Assembly: GCA_002292855.1 (NCBI GenBank) | Contig: DBBY01000031.1 | Coordinates: 19,738-26,289, forward strand | Source: Flavobacteriales bacterium UBA972 | Lineage (GTDB): Bacteria > Bacteroidota > Bacteroidia > Flavobacteriales > Schleiferiaceae | Length of the DNA: 6,552 bases | Direction: 5' to 3' | Shown: positions 1 through 6,457 of the stretch, piece after piece | How the letters are laid out: every line of letters starts with the position of its first letter | Position numbering within the stretch: the first letter of the stretch is position 1 | Translations under genes and position numbers: made by a program | Notes under the pieces: model-generated | Databases searched by the model: none | Told to the model about the DNA's origin: nothing | Seen by the model: only the letters and a program-made list of their open reading frames with translations

Positions 1-636
1 CCCACGGACGGGTCCTGGATACCCGTGGAAAAGGCCGAGGAGCACATTTTTGGCTTTGTTCTATTCAACGACTGGTCTGCGCGCGACTTGCAGCAATGGG
101 AGTATGTTCCCTTGGGGCCTTTTTTAGGTAAAAACTTTGCGTCGACCATGAGTCCTTGGATTGTTTCTTATGAGGCGCTGCAGAACAGCCGATGCGCCGG
201 CGAGGCCCAGGATGCCCCCCTCCCACTGCCCTACCTGCAGCAGAATCGCGGTTCCTCGCACTGGAACATCGAGCTTGAGGTTGCCCTTGCTACCCCCAAC
301 GGGCAGGAGACGGTGCTTTCTCGATCGAATTCAAGCAACCTCTATTGGAGTTTTGCCCAGCAGATTGCCCACCACAGCATCAACGGATGCATCATTCGGA
401 GCGGAGATTTAATGGCATCGGGAACCATAAGCGGCAACGACCCTGATTCCCTGGGCTCCATGCTGGAGCTGTCTTGGAACGGAAGCAAGCCCCTTGTGCT
501 TCACGACGGCAGCAGCAGAACCTTTCTTGAAGACGGCGATACGGTGGTTCTGCGAGGAAGAGCCCAAAACGGCGGACAAATCGGCTTTGGTGAGTGCCGC
601 GCAGCCCTTTTACCGGCAAAGCCATGGCAGAAGTAG
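1..636 (+). CDS. fahA: Fumarylacetoacetase, C-terminal half (5' end outside the window)
   Basis: Fumarylacetoacetase hydrolyses 4-fumarylacetoacetate to fumarate and acetoacetate, the last step of tyrosine/homogentisate degradation, in the cytosol. The open frame runs from base 1 to TAG at 634-636, giving 211 codons, about half of the usual length of roughly 420 residues. Counting the codon at base 1 as residue 1, NDWSARD (23-29), WEYVPLGPFLGK (33-44), HHSINGC and SGTISG are all present. By recalled alignment with mouse FAH, D24, Q31, Y35, K44 and T142 match the metal or substrate residues D233, Q240, Y244, K253 and T350, so the catalytic half looks intact. The GTG at base 25 is internal to the conserved domain and is not a start. 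The 3' end overlaps the next gene by 13 bp in another frame. Seen: the motifs. Known: the family reaction. Inferred: an active enzyme. Confidence 0.95.
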   Translation, partial: PTDGSWIPVEKAEEHIFGFVLFNDWSARDLQQWEYVPLGPFLGKNFASTMSPWIVSYEALQNSRCAGEAQDAPLPLPYLQQNRGSSHWNIELEVALATPNGQETVLSRSNSSNLYWSFAQQIAHHSINGCIIRSGDLMASGTISGNDPDSLGSMLELSWNGSKPLVLHDGSSRTFLEDGDTVVLRGRAQNGGQIGFGECRAALLPAKPWQK

Positions 637-2819
637 ATTTCGAAAAGGTTGTCAGGGCTCAGTACCGGGCCTTACTCAAGTCTGCTACCGACCGAGGTGC
701 AGACAAAGACGACCTAGACCTCATCAAGCGAGCCTTCAAGGTAGCCGAAGACGCCCACAAGAACGTGCGGCGAAAGTCGGGCGAGCCCTACATCACCCAC
801 CCGCTGGCGGTGGCATTGATTGTCTCTCGCGAAATAGGTCTTGGTCCCCTGTCAATTGCAGCGGCCCTCATGCACGACGTAATCGAAGATTCCGAGTACA
901 CCAAAGAGGATTTAGATCATTTGTTTGGGGCCAATGTGGCCTACATCGTCGAAGGCCTGACTAAAATTCAAGGAATTTTTGACATGGATACCTCCATGCA
1001 AAGCGAGAATTTCAGAAAGCTCCTGATAAGCATCAGTGACGACGTGCGTGTAGTGCTCATTAAGATGGCAGACCGGCTGCACAACATGCGTACGATGGAC
1101 TCCATGAGCCCTTCGAAGCAGCTCAAAATTTCGTCGGAGACGATGTACATTTTTGTGCCCCTGGCCCACCGAATGGGTTTGTATTCGTTCAAACAGGAGT
1201 ACGAAGACCTAAGCCTTAAGTATTTAGAGCCTGACGTATACAAAGAACTCGAGCAAAAGATGGGCGAGGCCGAAGAGCTCGACGGAGGCTACCTCGAGCA
1301 ATTCAGCATGAGCCTTGAGGACTTGCTGCACGCAGAAGGCTTTAAGTTCTCTCTAAAAAGGCGCACCAAGGGAATCTACAGCATTCGCCGCAAAATGGTC
1401 AACCAAGAGCTTCCGTTTGAGGAGGTCTACGACAAGTATGCCGTGCGAATTATTCTGGACGCGGGAACCAAGCGAGAAATGGCCGAAATATGGCGGGCTT
1501 ATTCGCTCATTACCTCGATCTACCGACCCAATCCGCGGAGGCTTCGCGACTGGGTTACAAACCCCAAGGCCAACGGCTACGAATCGCTGCACATCACCGT
1601 CATGGGCCCTGAAGGTCAATGGATTGAGATTCAAATCCGCTCCAAGCGCATGGACGACCAAGCGGAGCAGGGCTACGCCGCACATTGGCGGTATAAAGAA
1701 GACGGCTCGGGCAGTACCGCCCTGGATTCATGGATTAGTCGAATAAGAGAAGTTATTGAGGGACAGTCTGATAATGCTATTGAGTTTGTCGACAACTTTA
1801 AACTTCAACTGCTTACCGACGAGATTTTTGTCTTTACCCCAACGGGCAAAATGCTGACTCTTCCCAAGCACTCCAGCCCCCTGGATTTTGCCTTCGAAAT
1901 CCACTCTGACTTGGGAATGAATACCCTAGGAGCCAAGGTTAATGGCCAGCTCGTATCACTGAACCACATGCTTCAAAGTGGCGATCAGGTTCAGATCATC
2001 AGCAGCGAAACCCAAAGTCCGCAAGAGTCATGGCTCGACTGGGTCAATTCACCCAAGGCAAAGTCCAAACTGCGGTCCTACTTCAGAGATCGACTCCGCA
2101 CCAACGAGTCCGATGGAAAAGACCGCATGGAGCGCTTGCTGCGCCGGGCCAAGATTGAGCCCAATCAGTCGACTATTCAGCGCATGCTTAATTTTTATGG
2201 ACTGCGCACCCCTAAAGAACTCTACCTCAAGTTTGGCAAAGGAGAACTGGACCGCAATCGATTGAGGGAGTTTTTGCGCGAAGACCGAGGCGGTTTTTAC
2301 CAATACATTATTCGCCGATTTCGACCCAAGAACAAGGACGGTGCAGTAAAAGAAGTGAGTTCGGCCATCGGCGTTCTTTTTGGCCCCGACGAAGTGGTCC
2401 TAGAATGCGAACTAGCCACCTGCTGCCAGCCCATTCAGGGAGACAGCATTTTTGGCTACATCGAAAAAGACGGAATTCAGGTGCACCGCACCGACTGCCC
2501 CAAGGCGCTTAAGCTGCAAAGCCAGTTCGCAGAACGGGTAATTGCGGCTATATGGAATCTGGGGAGCCGTCCGGGCTTTAATGCCCTGCTTAAGTTTTCA
2601 GGGATTGACTCTAAGGGCTTGATTCTCAAGGTTACCAAGGTAATTTCGAGCGACATGCAAATAGACATTCGAGCCCTCCACATAGATGGAGGCGACGGGG
2701 TTTTTCACGGAACCGTGAGCGTGAACGTCTCAGACCGCAGCCACTTGACCGACCTGGTGCGGCAACTGAAGGCGATAAAGGGCATCGATCGGGTCGATCG
2801 AGAGATTTCTGCCCCCTAG
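624..2819 (+). CDS. rel: Bifunctional (p)ppGpp synthetase/hydrolase, Rel/SpoT family
   Basis: Long RelA/SpoT homologue of 731 residues that makes and degrades the alarmone (p)ppGpp, in the cytosol and at ribosomes. Domain order is complete. The HD hydrolase (about 30-190) has H59, H84-D85 in MHDVIED and N154 in ADRLHNM. The synthetase (about 230-360) has NPKANGYESLH (314-323), E335 in EIQIR and AAHW (352-355). TGS follows (about 400-460), then a Cys-rich domain with C600, C601 and C625, and a C-terminal ACT domain (about 650-730). The motif that is RxKD in bifunctional enzymes and ExDD in synthetase-only RelA reads R306-L-R-D309, so charge places it with the bifunctional class. The intact HD site agrees. 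I chose ATG 624 over GTG 594 because the 594 extension lies wholly inside fahA and looks non-homologous. No clear Shine-Dalgarno precedes 624. Co-transcription with fahA is inferred from the overlap. Confidence 0.96.
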   Translation: MAEVDFEKVVRAQYRALLKSATDRGADKDDLDLIKRAFKVAEDAHKNVRRKSGEPYITHPLAVALIVSREIGLGPLSIAAALMHDVIEDSEYTKEDLDHLFGANVAYIVEGLTKIQGIFDMDTSMQSENFRKLLISISDDVRVVLIKMADRLHNMRTMDSMSPSKQLKISSETMYIFVPLAHRMGLYSFKQEYEDLSLKYLEPDVYKELEQKMGEAEELDGGYLEQFSMSLEDLLHAEGFKFSLKRRTKGIYSIRRKMVNQELPFEEVYDKYAVRIILDAGTKREMAEIWRAYSLITSIYRPNPRRLRDWVTNPKANGYESLHITVMGPEGQWIEIQIRSKRMDDQAEQGYAAHWRYKEDGSGSTALDSWISRIREVIEGQSDNAIEFVDNFKLQLLTDEIFVFTPTGKMLTLPKHSSPLDFAFEIHSDLGMNTLGAKVNGQLVSLNHMLQSGDQVQIISSETQSPQESWLDWVNSPKAKSKLRSYFRDRLRTNESDGKDRMERLLRRAKIEPNQSTIQRMLNFYGLRTPKELYLKFGKGELDRNRLREFLREDRGGFYQYIIRRFRPKNKDGAVKEVSSAIGVLFGPDEVVLECELATCCQPIQGDSIFGYIEKDGIQVHRTDCPKALKLQSQFAERVIAAIWNLGSRPGFNALLKFSGIDSKGLILKVTKVISSDMQIDIRALHIDGGDGVFHGTVSVNVSDRSHLTDLVRQLKAIKGIDRVDREISAP
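2785..2801 (-). terminator. Possible weak stem-loop just past the queE stop
   Basis: TCGATC and GATCGA form a 6-bp perfect stem around a 5-nt loop, inside the last codons of rel (GIDRVDREI). On the - strand it begins 14 nt past the queE stop codon and is followed by TGCCCTTTAT, which has only a short T run. The position suits a terminator for the pirin-ffh-folD-queE transcript, but the stem is short and the U-tract poor. The repeated ATCGAT/CGATCG text may simply reflect the coding sequence. Confidence 0.22.
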
Positions 2820-3424
2820 GGCATTCCAATGTACTTGTGGGCCTGAAGGCCAAGGCGCCATTCGGGCCGGGACTCCAGGTATGCTACGATTTTGGGAACA
2901 TTTTGATCGCGCCGCGACCATTCCGGCTGAAGGAATCGCTCAACCTGCGGCCCGCAGTGCTCGGAATGTATTTCTGCCCACTTAAAATCGTCGTCGTTAA
3001 AGACAATTACCTTCAGTTCGTTGGCCAAGGCGTACCACTCGGGCTTAGGCGCTTTGTTTTTCTTGGGCGACAGGCAGACCCAATCCCAGGTTCCGGTGAG
3101 GGGGTATGCACCGCTTGTTTCAAGATGAACCTTGAGTCCGCGCGCTTTAAGGCCTTCGGTGAGCGGACTCATATCCCACATCAAGGGCTCTCCCCCGGTG
3201 ATGACCACGGTCCGGTCGGTGGCAGCTGGCATCTGAATGAGGTCCTCGAGTTCCGTCAAGGGATGAACGCTGGCATCCCAGGATTCTTTGACGTCGCACC
3301 AATGGCAACCAACGTCGCAGCCACCAATCCGCATAAAAAAAGAAGAGCGCCCCGTGTGTGCGCCCTCGCCCTGAACGGTGCGAAAAGCCTCCATGAGGGG
3401 CAGGGCCTTGGATTTAGAGACCAC
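2816..3424 (-). CDS. queE: 7-carboxy-7-deazaguanine synthase (QueE), radical SAM
   Basis: QueE converts 6-carboxy-5,6,7,8-tetrahydropterin to 7-carboxy-7-deazaguanine on the route to preQ0 and queuosine in tRNA. The product has 202 residues, a normal length for the compact family. Near the N-terminus are FRTVQGEG (14-21) and the cluster motif C36-x3-C40-x2-C43 in GGCDVGCHWCD, which ligates the 4Fe-4S cluster of radical SAM enzymes. TGGEP (76-80), LETSG (101-105), SPKKNK (119-124) and a C-terminal QAHKYIGMP follow, all in family order. I chose the GTG at 3424. The next ATG (3394) would remove residues just ahead of the conserved ALPLMEAF segment, and recalled Bacteroidota homologues begin roughly ten residues earlier. 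The start lies 11 bp inside folD, so translation may be coupled. The other queuosine genes (queC, queD, queF) are not in the window. Confidence 0.94.
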   Translation of the reverse strand: MVSKSKALPLMEAFRTVQGEGAHTGRSSFFMRIGGCDVGCHWCDVKESWDASVHPLTELEDLIQMPAATDRTVVITGGEPLMWDMSPLTEGLKARGLKVHLETSGAYPLTGTWDWVCLSPKKNKAPKPEWYALANELKVIVFNDDDFKWAEIHSEHCGPQVERFLQPEWSRRDQNVPKIVAYLESRPEWRLGLQAHKYIGMP

Positions 3425-4268
3425 GAGCAGCTCGAAGCGTATTCATGAGGAGTCCGACTCGGGTCATTAGGCCAACCCCACCAGGGACTGGCGTGATGGC
3501 CGAAGCAATGGGTTCGACTCCGGCAAAATCTACGTCTCCAACGAGCTTGCCCTCTACCCTAGTGATGCCCACATCGATGACCACTGCGCCAGGCTTGACC
3601 ATGCTGGCGGTTACAAAATTGGGCTTGCCTGCCGCCGCAACGAGAATGTCGGCGGAGCGGCATAATTCCTCAAGATTCCTAGTGCGGCTGTGGGCCATGG
3701 TCACCGTTGCGTTGCCCATTTCGGTATTGCGGCTCAAGAGAATGCTCATGGGCATTCCCACGATGTTGCTACGGCCTAAGACAAGGGCATTTTTGCCAGC
3801 AGGGCTGATTCCGAAATGCTGAAGAAGAAGAATGATACCGTAGGGCGTCGCGGGGAGGTAGGTAGGCAAGCCAAGAACCATGAGGCCCACATTTTTTGGG
3901 TGAAATCCATCGACATCCTTGAGCGGATCAATGGCGAGAAGCACCTCGTTGGGATTGATGTGCTTGGGCAAGGGAAGCTGCACGATGAAGCCGTCTATGC
4001 TGGGATTCCGATTGAGCGCGTCCACCTGCTTGAGCAAATCCTGCTGGCTGCAGTCAGACGCCAACTCAATGAGGGTTGAAGTGAAGCCCACCTCTTGGCA
4101 GTCGCGGACTTTACCTCGAACGTAGGCTTGGCTCGCAGGGTCGTCCCCGACCAAGACGGCTGCCAGGTGCGGAGCCCTCTGGCCCTGAGCCAAAAGCCCG
4201 GCAACTTCCTTGCGGATTATGGACTTCCAGGACTGGGCCGCTTCACGACCGTTGAGAATTAGGGCCAT
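3414..4268 (-). CDS. folD: Methylenetetrahydrofolate dehydrogenase/cyclohydrolase (FolD)
   Basis: FolD oxidises 5,10-methylene-THF to methenyl-THF with NADP and hydrolyses it to 10-formyl-THF, feeding purine synthesis and initiator tRNA formylation. At 284 residues it has the usual length. VGDDPASQAYVRGK (40-53) carries the conserved Y49 and K53 of the active site. VQLPLP (96-101), KDVDGFHP (117-124) with D120, the dinucleotide-binding GRSNIVGMP (165-173) and ITPVPGGVG (258-266) are all present. Departures from the textbook consensus are A140 in PATP (often PCTP), A192 in MAHSRT (often CHSRT) and L267 after PGGVG (usually Pro). I recall the first as common in Bacteroidota and am unsure about the last. 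The ATG start shares one base with the ffh stop (TAATG), and the 3' end overlaps queE, so expression with both is likely. The catalytic residues appear intact. Confidence 0.96.
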   Translation of the reverse strand: MALILNGREAAQSWKSIIRKEVAGLLAQGQRAPHLAAVLVGDDPASQAYVRGKVRDCQEVGFTSTLIELASDCSQQDLLKQVDALNRNPSIDGFIVQLPLPKHINPNEVLLAIDPLKDVDGFHPKNVGLMVLGLPTYLPATPYGIILLLQHFGISPAGKNALVLGRSNIVGMPMSILLSRNTEMGNATVTMAHSRTRNLEELCRSADILVAAAGKPNFVTASMVKPGAVVIDVGITRVEGKLVGDVDFAGVEPIASAITPVPGGVGLMTRVGLLMNTLRAARGL

Positions 4269-5599
4269 TACTTTATGCGGTTCATCATAGACATGAGCTG
4301 GCTGCGACCGCCTGGTCCCTGCATCATCTTCATCATGCGGCTCATTTCGTCAAACTGCTTAATCAGTTTATTGAGGTCGGAGACGCTGCGGCCGCTTCCT
4401 TGAGCAATGCGAATTCTGCGGCTGCCGTTAATTATGCTTGGATTGCTCCGCTCTGCAGGAGTCATGGAGCGTATCATGGCCTCGAGGTGCTTGAATGCGT
4501 CGTCAGGGATGTCCATTCCCTTCATGGCCTTGCCGACACCCGGAATCATGCCCATGAGGTCCTTCATGCTGCCCATCTTCTTGATTTGCCCAATCTGCTC
4601 AAGAAAGTCATCAAAACCAAACTTATTGGTGGCAATTTTCTTGTTGATTTTGCGATTGGCCTCCTCGTCAAACTGCTCCTGTGCCCGCTCCACCAAAGAA
4701 ATGACGTCTCCCATTCCCAAAATTCGGTCCGCCATGCGGTCGGGATGAAAGACGTCGAGGGCATCCATTTTTTCTCCGGTCCCGATGAACTTAATGGGTT
4801 TTTGAACCACCTGGCGAATACTTAGGGCTGCACCGCCGCGAGTGTCTCCGTCTAGCTTGGTGAGAATTACCCCGGTGAAGTCCAAAGCATCGTTGAATGC
4901 CTTGGCCGTATTCACGGCATCCTGGCCGGTCATGGAGTCAACGACAAACAGAATTTCTTGGGGCTGGGTGGCCTCTCGAATCGACGAAATCTCGCGCATC
5001 AAAACCTCATCCACCGCCAGACGACCGGCCGTATCGATCAATAGGTAGTTGAATCCGTTTTGCTTGGCGTAGGACTGTGCCTCTCGAGCAATTTTTACTG
5101 CATCCTTCTCGCCTTCAATGCTAAAAACCTCAACACTTATCTGCTCGCCAAGCGTTTTAAGCTGGTTAACCGCAGCCGGACGGTGCACGTCGGCAGCAGC
5201 CAAAAGAACCTTGCGGCCCTTTTTGCGCTTGAGCATGCTGCCCAATTTTGCCGTGAAGGTGGTCTTTCCCGAGCCCTGAAGGCCCGCCATGAGTACCGTT
5301 TGAAGTCCGGTGCCCGTGGCGAGCTCGCTGGCGGTTCCGCCCATGAGTTCGGCGATCTCGTCGCGCACAATTTTGACCATTAACTGGCCGGGCTCCAAGG
5401 ACTTCAGTACGTCTTGACCCATTGCGCGGTCTTTGACGCGGTCGGTAAAGTCCTTGGCTAGTTTGTAGTTTACGTCGGCGTCCACCAGGGCACGACGTAT
5501 GTCTTTGACGGCTTCGGCTATGTTGATGTCCGAAATTTTGCTGCGTCCCGACAAACGGTGCAGCGCGGAATCAATTTTTTCGCTCAGGGATTCAAACAT
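4268..5599 (-). CDS. ffh: Signal recognition particle GTPase Ffh (SRP54)
   Basis: Ffh binds 4.5S RNA and signal sequences of nascent inner-membrane proteins and delivers ribosomes to FtsY at the membrane. The 443 residues match the family length. An N-terminal helical domain (1-90, MFESLSEKI start) leads into the GTPase G domain: P-loop GLQGSGKTT (106-114), AADVHRPAA (135-143), DTAGR (189-193), TKLDGDTRGGAALS (247-260) and FIGTGE (271-276). The Met-rich M domain (about 328-443) has KMGSMKDLMGMIPG, SMTPAERSNP and the RNA-binding SRRIRIAQGSG (393-403), where many homologues have Lys or Gln in place of the first Ile. The tail is MMKMMQGPGGRSQLMSMMNRIK-like and methionine-rich, as expected for signal-peptide binding. 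It starts 13 bp after the pirin stop and carries a TAnnTTTG box there, so it may also be transcribed on its own. The 4.5S RNA gene is not in the window. Confidence 0.98.
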   Translation of the reverse strand: MFESLSEKIDSALHRLSGRSKISDINIAEAVKDIRRALVDADVNYKLAKDFTDRVKDRAMGQDVLKSLEPGQLMVKIVRDEIAELMGGTASELATGTGLQTVLMAGLQGSGKTTFTAKLGSMLKRKKGRKVLLAAADVHRPAAVNQLKTLGEQISVEVFSIEGEKDAVKIAREAQSYAKQNGFNYLLIDTAGRLAVDEVLMREISSIREATQPQEILFVVDSMTGQDAVNTAKAFNDALDFTGVILTKLDGDTRGGAALSIRQVVQKPIKFIGTGEKMDALDVFHPDRMADRILGMGDVISLVERAQEQFDEEANRKINKKIATNKFGFDDFLEQIGQIKKMGSMKDLMGMIPGVGKAMKGMDIPDDAFKHLEAMIRSMTPAERSNPSIINGSRRIRIAQGSGRSVSDLNKLIKQFDEMSRMMKMMQGPGGRSQLMSMMNRIK

Positions 5600-5607
5600 A
5601 ATCCCGG

Positions 5608-5615
5608 CAAAGTTA
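5608..5615 (-). promoter_or_regulatory. Candidate Bacteroidota -7 promoter box ahead of ffh
   Basis: On the - strand TAACTTTG matches the Bacteroidota -7 consensus TAnnTTTG exactly. Its first three bases are the TAA stop of the pirin gene. Eight nucleotides separate it from the ffh ATG, so the transcript would start only a few bases before the start codon. I see no TTG or TTTG at the usual -33 distance; the nearest TTTG is 36 nt upstream. An internal promoter for ffh is therefore plausible but unproven, and one exact 6-base match could arise by chance. Confidence 0.4.
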
Positions 5616-6338
5616 GGCTACAGCGGGGAGCCTCAGGGGCACATCTATGGCCAAAATGAAGCAGGACGTCAGCGCTTCTACCGATACTTCGGGCGCTTCA
5701 CTCAGCGCGATTCCGTCACGGGCTTCCAATGCCTGGCCTTCAATTAGCGCGGAGCCCTCAATTACAAAGAAATAAACTCCATTATCGCTTCGTTTGGTGG
5801 CATAGCTTCTGGTCGTTCCGGCCTTCATTCGGGTCAGCGAAAACCAAGCCTGCTGGTGAATGGGCATGGCATCTCCCTGCCCCATGGGATTCACCACCGC
5901 ATGCCATTCTCGATCAAGTGCCGCAAGGTCATAAAAGCGCTGCTCGTAGCGAGGCTCCACATCCCGACGCTCCGGGAATATCCAGATTTGAAGAAGCGAA
6001 CAGGGTTCGGTCTTACTGGCATTGTATTCCGAGTGCACCAAACCTGTTCCGGCGCTCATGGCCTGAACTTCGCCCATGCGAAGCACCTCTTGGTTGCCCA
6101 TCGAATCCTGATGCTCTAAGGCTCCCGACAGGGGAATCGTCACGATCTCCATGTTGTCGTGCGGATGCTTGCCAAAGCCCGTTCCGCCGGCAATCCAGTC
6201 GTCGTTGAGCACGCGCAAAACACCGAAATGGTCGCGCGCTGGATTCCGGTAGGACGCGAACGAAAAGGTGTGCGAAGTTTTGAGCCAGCCGTGGTCGGCG
6301 AATCCTCGAGATGCGGCGGAGTGAAAAACAGTCTTCAA
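5613..6338 (-). CDS. Pirin-family bicupin protein
   Basis: Cytosolic two-domain cupin of the pirin family. Members bind iron, and some, such as E. coli YhhW, degrade quercetin in vitro, while others are redox-linked regulators; the natural role here is unknown. Counting from the chosen TTG, the product is 241 residues, close to family length. The N-terminal cupin has RGFADHGWLKTSHTFSFASY, FGVLRVLNDD, HPHDNMEIVTIPLSG and AGTGLVHSEYN. Metal ligands H58, H60, H102 and E104 fall within two positions of those in human pirin (H56, H58, H101, E103), which supports this start. LLQIWIFP and VEPRYEQ follow, then a more divergent C-terminal cupin. No ATG is available in frame. A GTG at 6425 would add 29 unconserved residues and run into the divergent promoter region. 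An A-rich stretch lies 7-14 nt upstream of the TTG, typical of Bacteroidota initiation sites. It is the first gene of the - strand block. Confidence 0.92.
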   Translation of the reverse strand: MKTVFHSAASRGFADHGWLKTSHTFSFASYRNPARDHFGVLRVLNDDWIAGGTGFGKHPHDNMEIVTIPLSGALEHQDSMGNQEVLRMGEVQAMSAGTGLVHSEYNASKTEPCSLLQIWIFPERRDVEPRYEQRFYDLAALDREWHAVVNPMGQGDAMPIHQQAWFSLTRMKAGTTRSYATKRSDNGVYFFVIEGSALIEGQALEARDGIALSEAPEVSVEALTSCFILAIDVPLRLPAVA

Positions 6339-6414
6339 TGGTGCATTTTTTAGCTGCGTAAAGTTCGAGTACCATGCTCTACTTTTTGCTGCTTGTCTTA
6401 AATATTTTGGGGCC

Positions 6415-6430
6415 CTTGGATTCACTTGGA
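6415..6430 (+). repeat. Direct repeat CTTGGA with 10-bp period
   Basis: CTTGGA occurs at 6415-6420 and again at 6425-6430, exactly 10 bp apart, about one helical turn. The first copy contains the TTG that would serve as the -33 element of the dihydroorotase promoter. Tandem half-sites on one DNA face could be bound by a regulator, but two 6-mers in a short promoter are weak evidence. Confidence 0.35.
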
Positions 6431-6449
6431 ACTAAAAAAACTACCTTTG
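6416..6449 (+). promoter_or_regulatory. Bacteroidota-type promoter for the dihydroorotase gene
   Basis: TACCTTTG at 6442-6449 matches the -7 consensus TAnnTTTG exactly, with TTG at 6416-6418 as a -33 element 23 bp upstream, at the long end of the accepted spacing. The spacer contains an A7 run. On a by-eye scan this is the only exact TAnnTTTG on the + strand of the window, and it sits in a true intergenic region. Transcription would begin around 6453-6457, leaving almost no leader before the ATG at 6458. Confidence 0.7.
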
Positions 6450-6457
6450 CAGAGTCT

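Larger units (their letters stand above)
6339..6457. other. Divergent intergenic region between pirin and dihydroorotase genes
   Basis: This stretch of 119 bp must hold the promoters for both outward-reading genes. It is more A+T-rich than the surrounding coding DNA. Rightward it has a clear TAnnTTTG box (6442-6449). Leftward the best candidate I see is TAGTTTTT on the - strand (6443-6436), one base off consensus and without an obvious -33 box. It would face and partly overlap the rightward box and give the pirin mRNA a leader of roughly 90 nt. A GGGCCC palindrome sits at 6410-6415. Confidence 0.6.

Noticed and set aside
594..623. GTG at 594 as an earlier rel start
   Set aside because: The ten added residues lie wholly within fahA coding sequence and add nothing recognisable; ATG 624 gives a normal N-terminus.
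2840..2851. GGCC-TGAA-GGCC hairpin as a rel terminator on the + strand
   Set aside because: Only a 4-bp stem, inside queE coding sequence, with no T-run after it.
2837..3448. Long 203-codon open frame on the + strand opposite queE
   Set aside because: It is the exact mirror of queE plus the folD end. Its product shows no recognisable motif, while the - strand reading has the full QueE signature.
4618..4625. TAAGTTTG on the - strand matching the promoter box
   Set aside because: It lies deep inside ffh, encoding part of NKFGF, with no gene start nearby; taken as chance.
5593..5600. TATGTTTG on the - strand matching the promoter box
   Set aside because: It is formed by the ffh start codon and second codon (ATG TTT G) and would start transcription inside the gene.
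5729..6208. 159-codon + strand open frame opposite the pirin gene
   Set aside because: Low-complexity, Pro/Arg/Ser-rich product without motifs. The pirin reading on the other strand has intact metal ligands.
6339..6425. GTG at 6425 as the pirin start, giving 270 residues
   Set aside because: The 29 extra residues do not resemble pirins. The TTG at 6338 places the metal-binding histidines at family positions and leaves room for a promoter.
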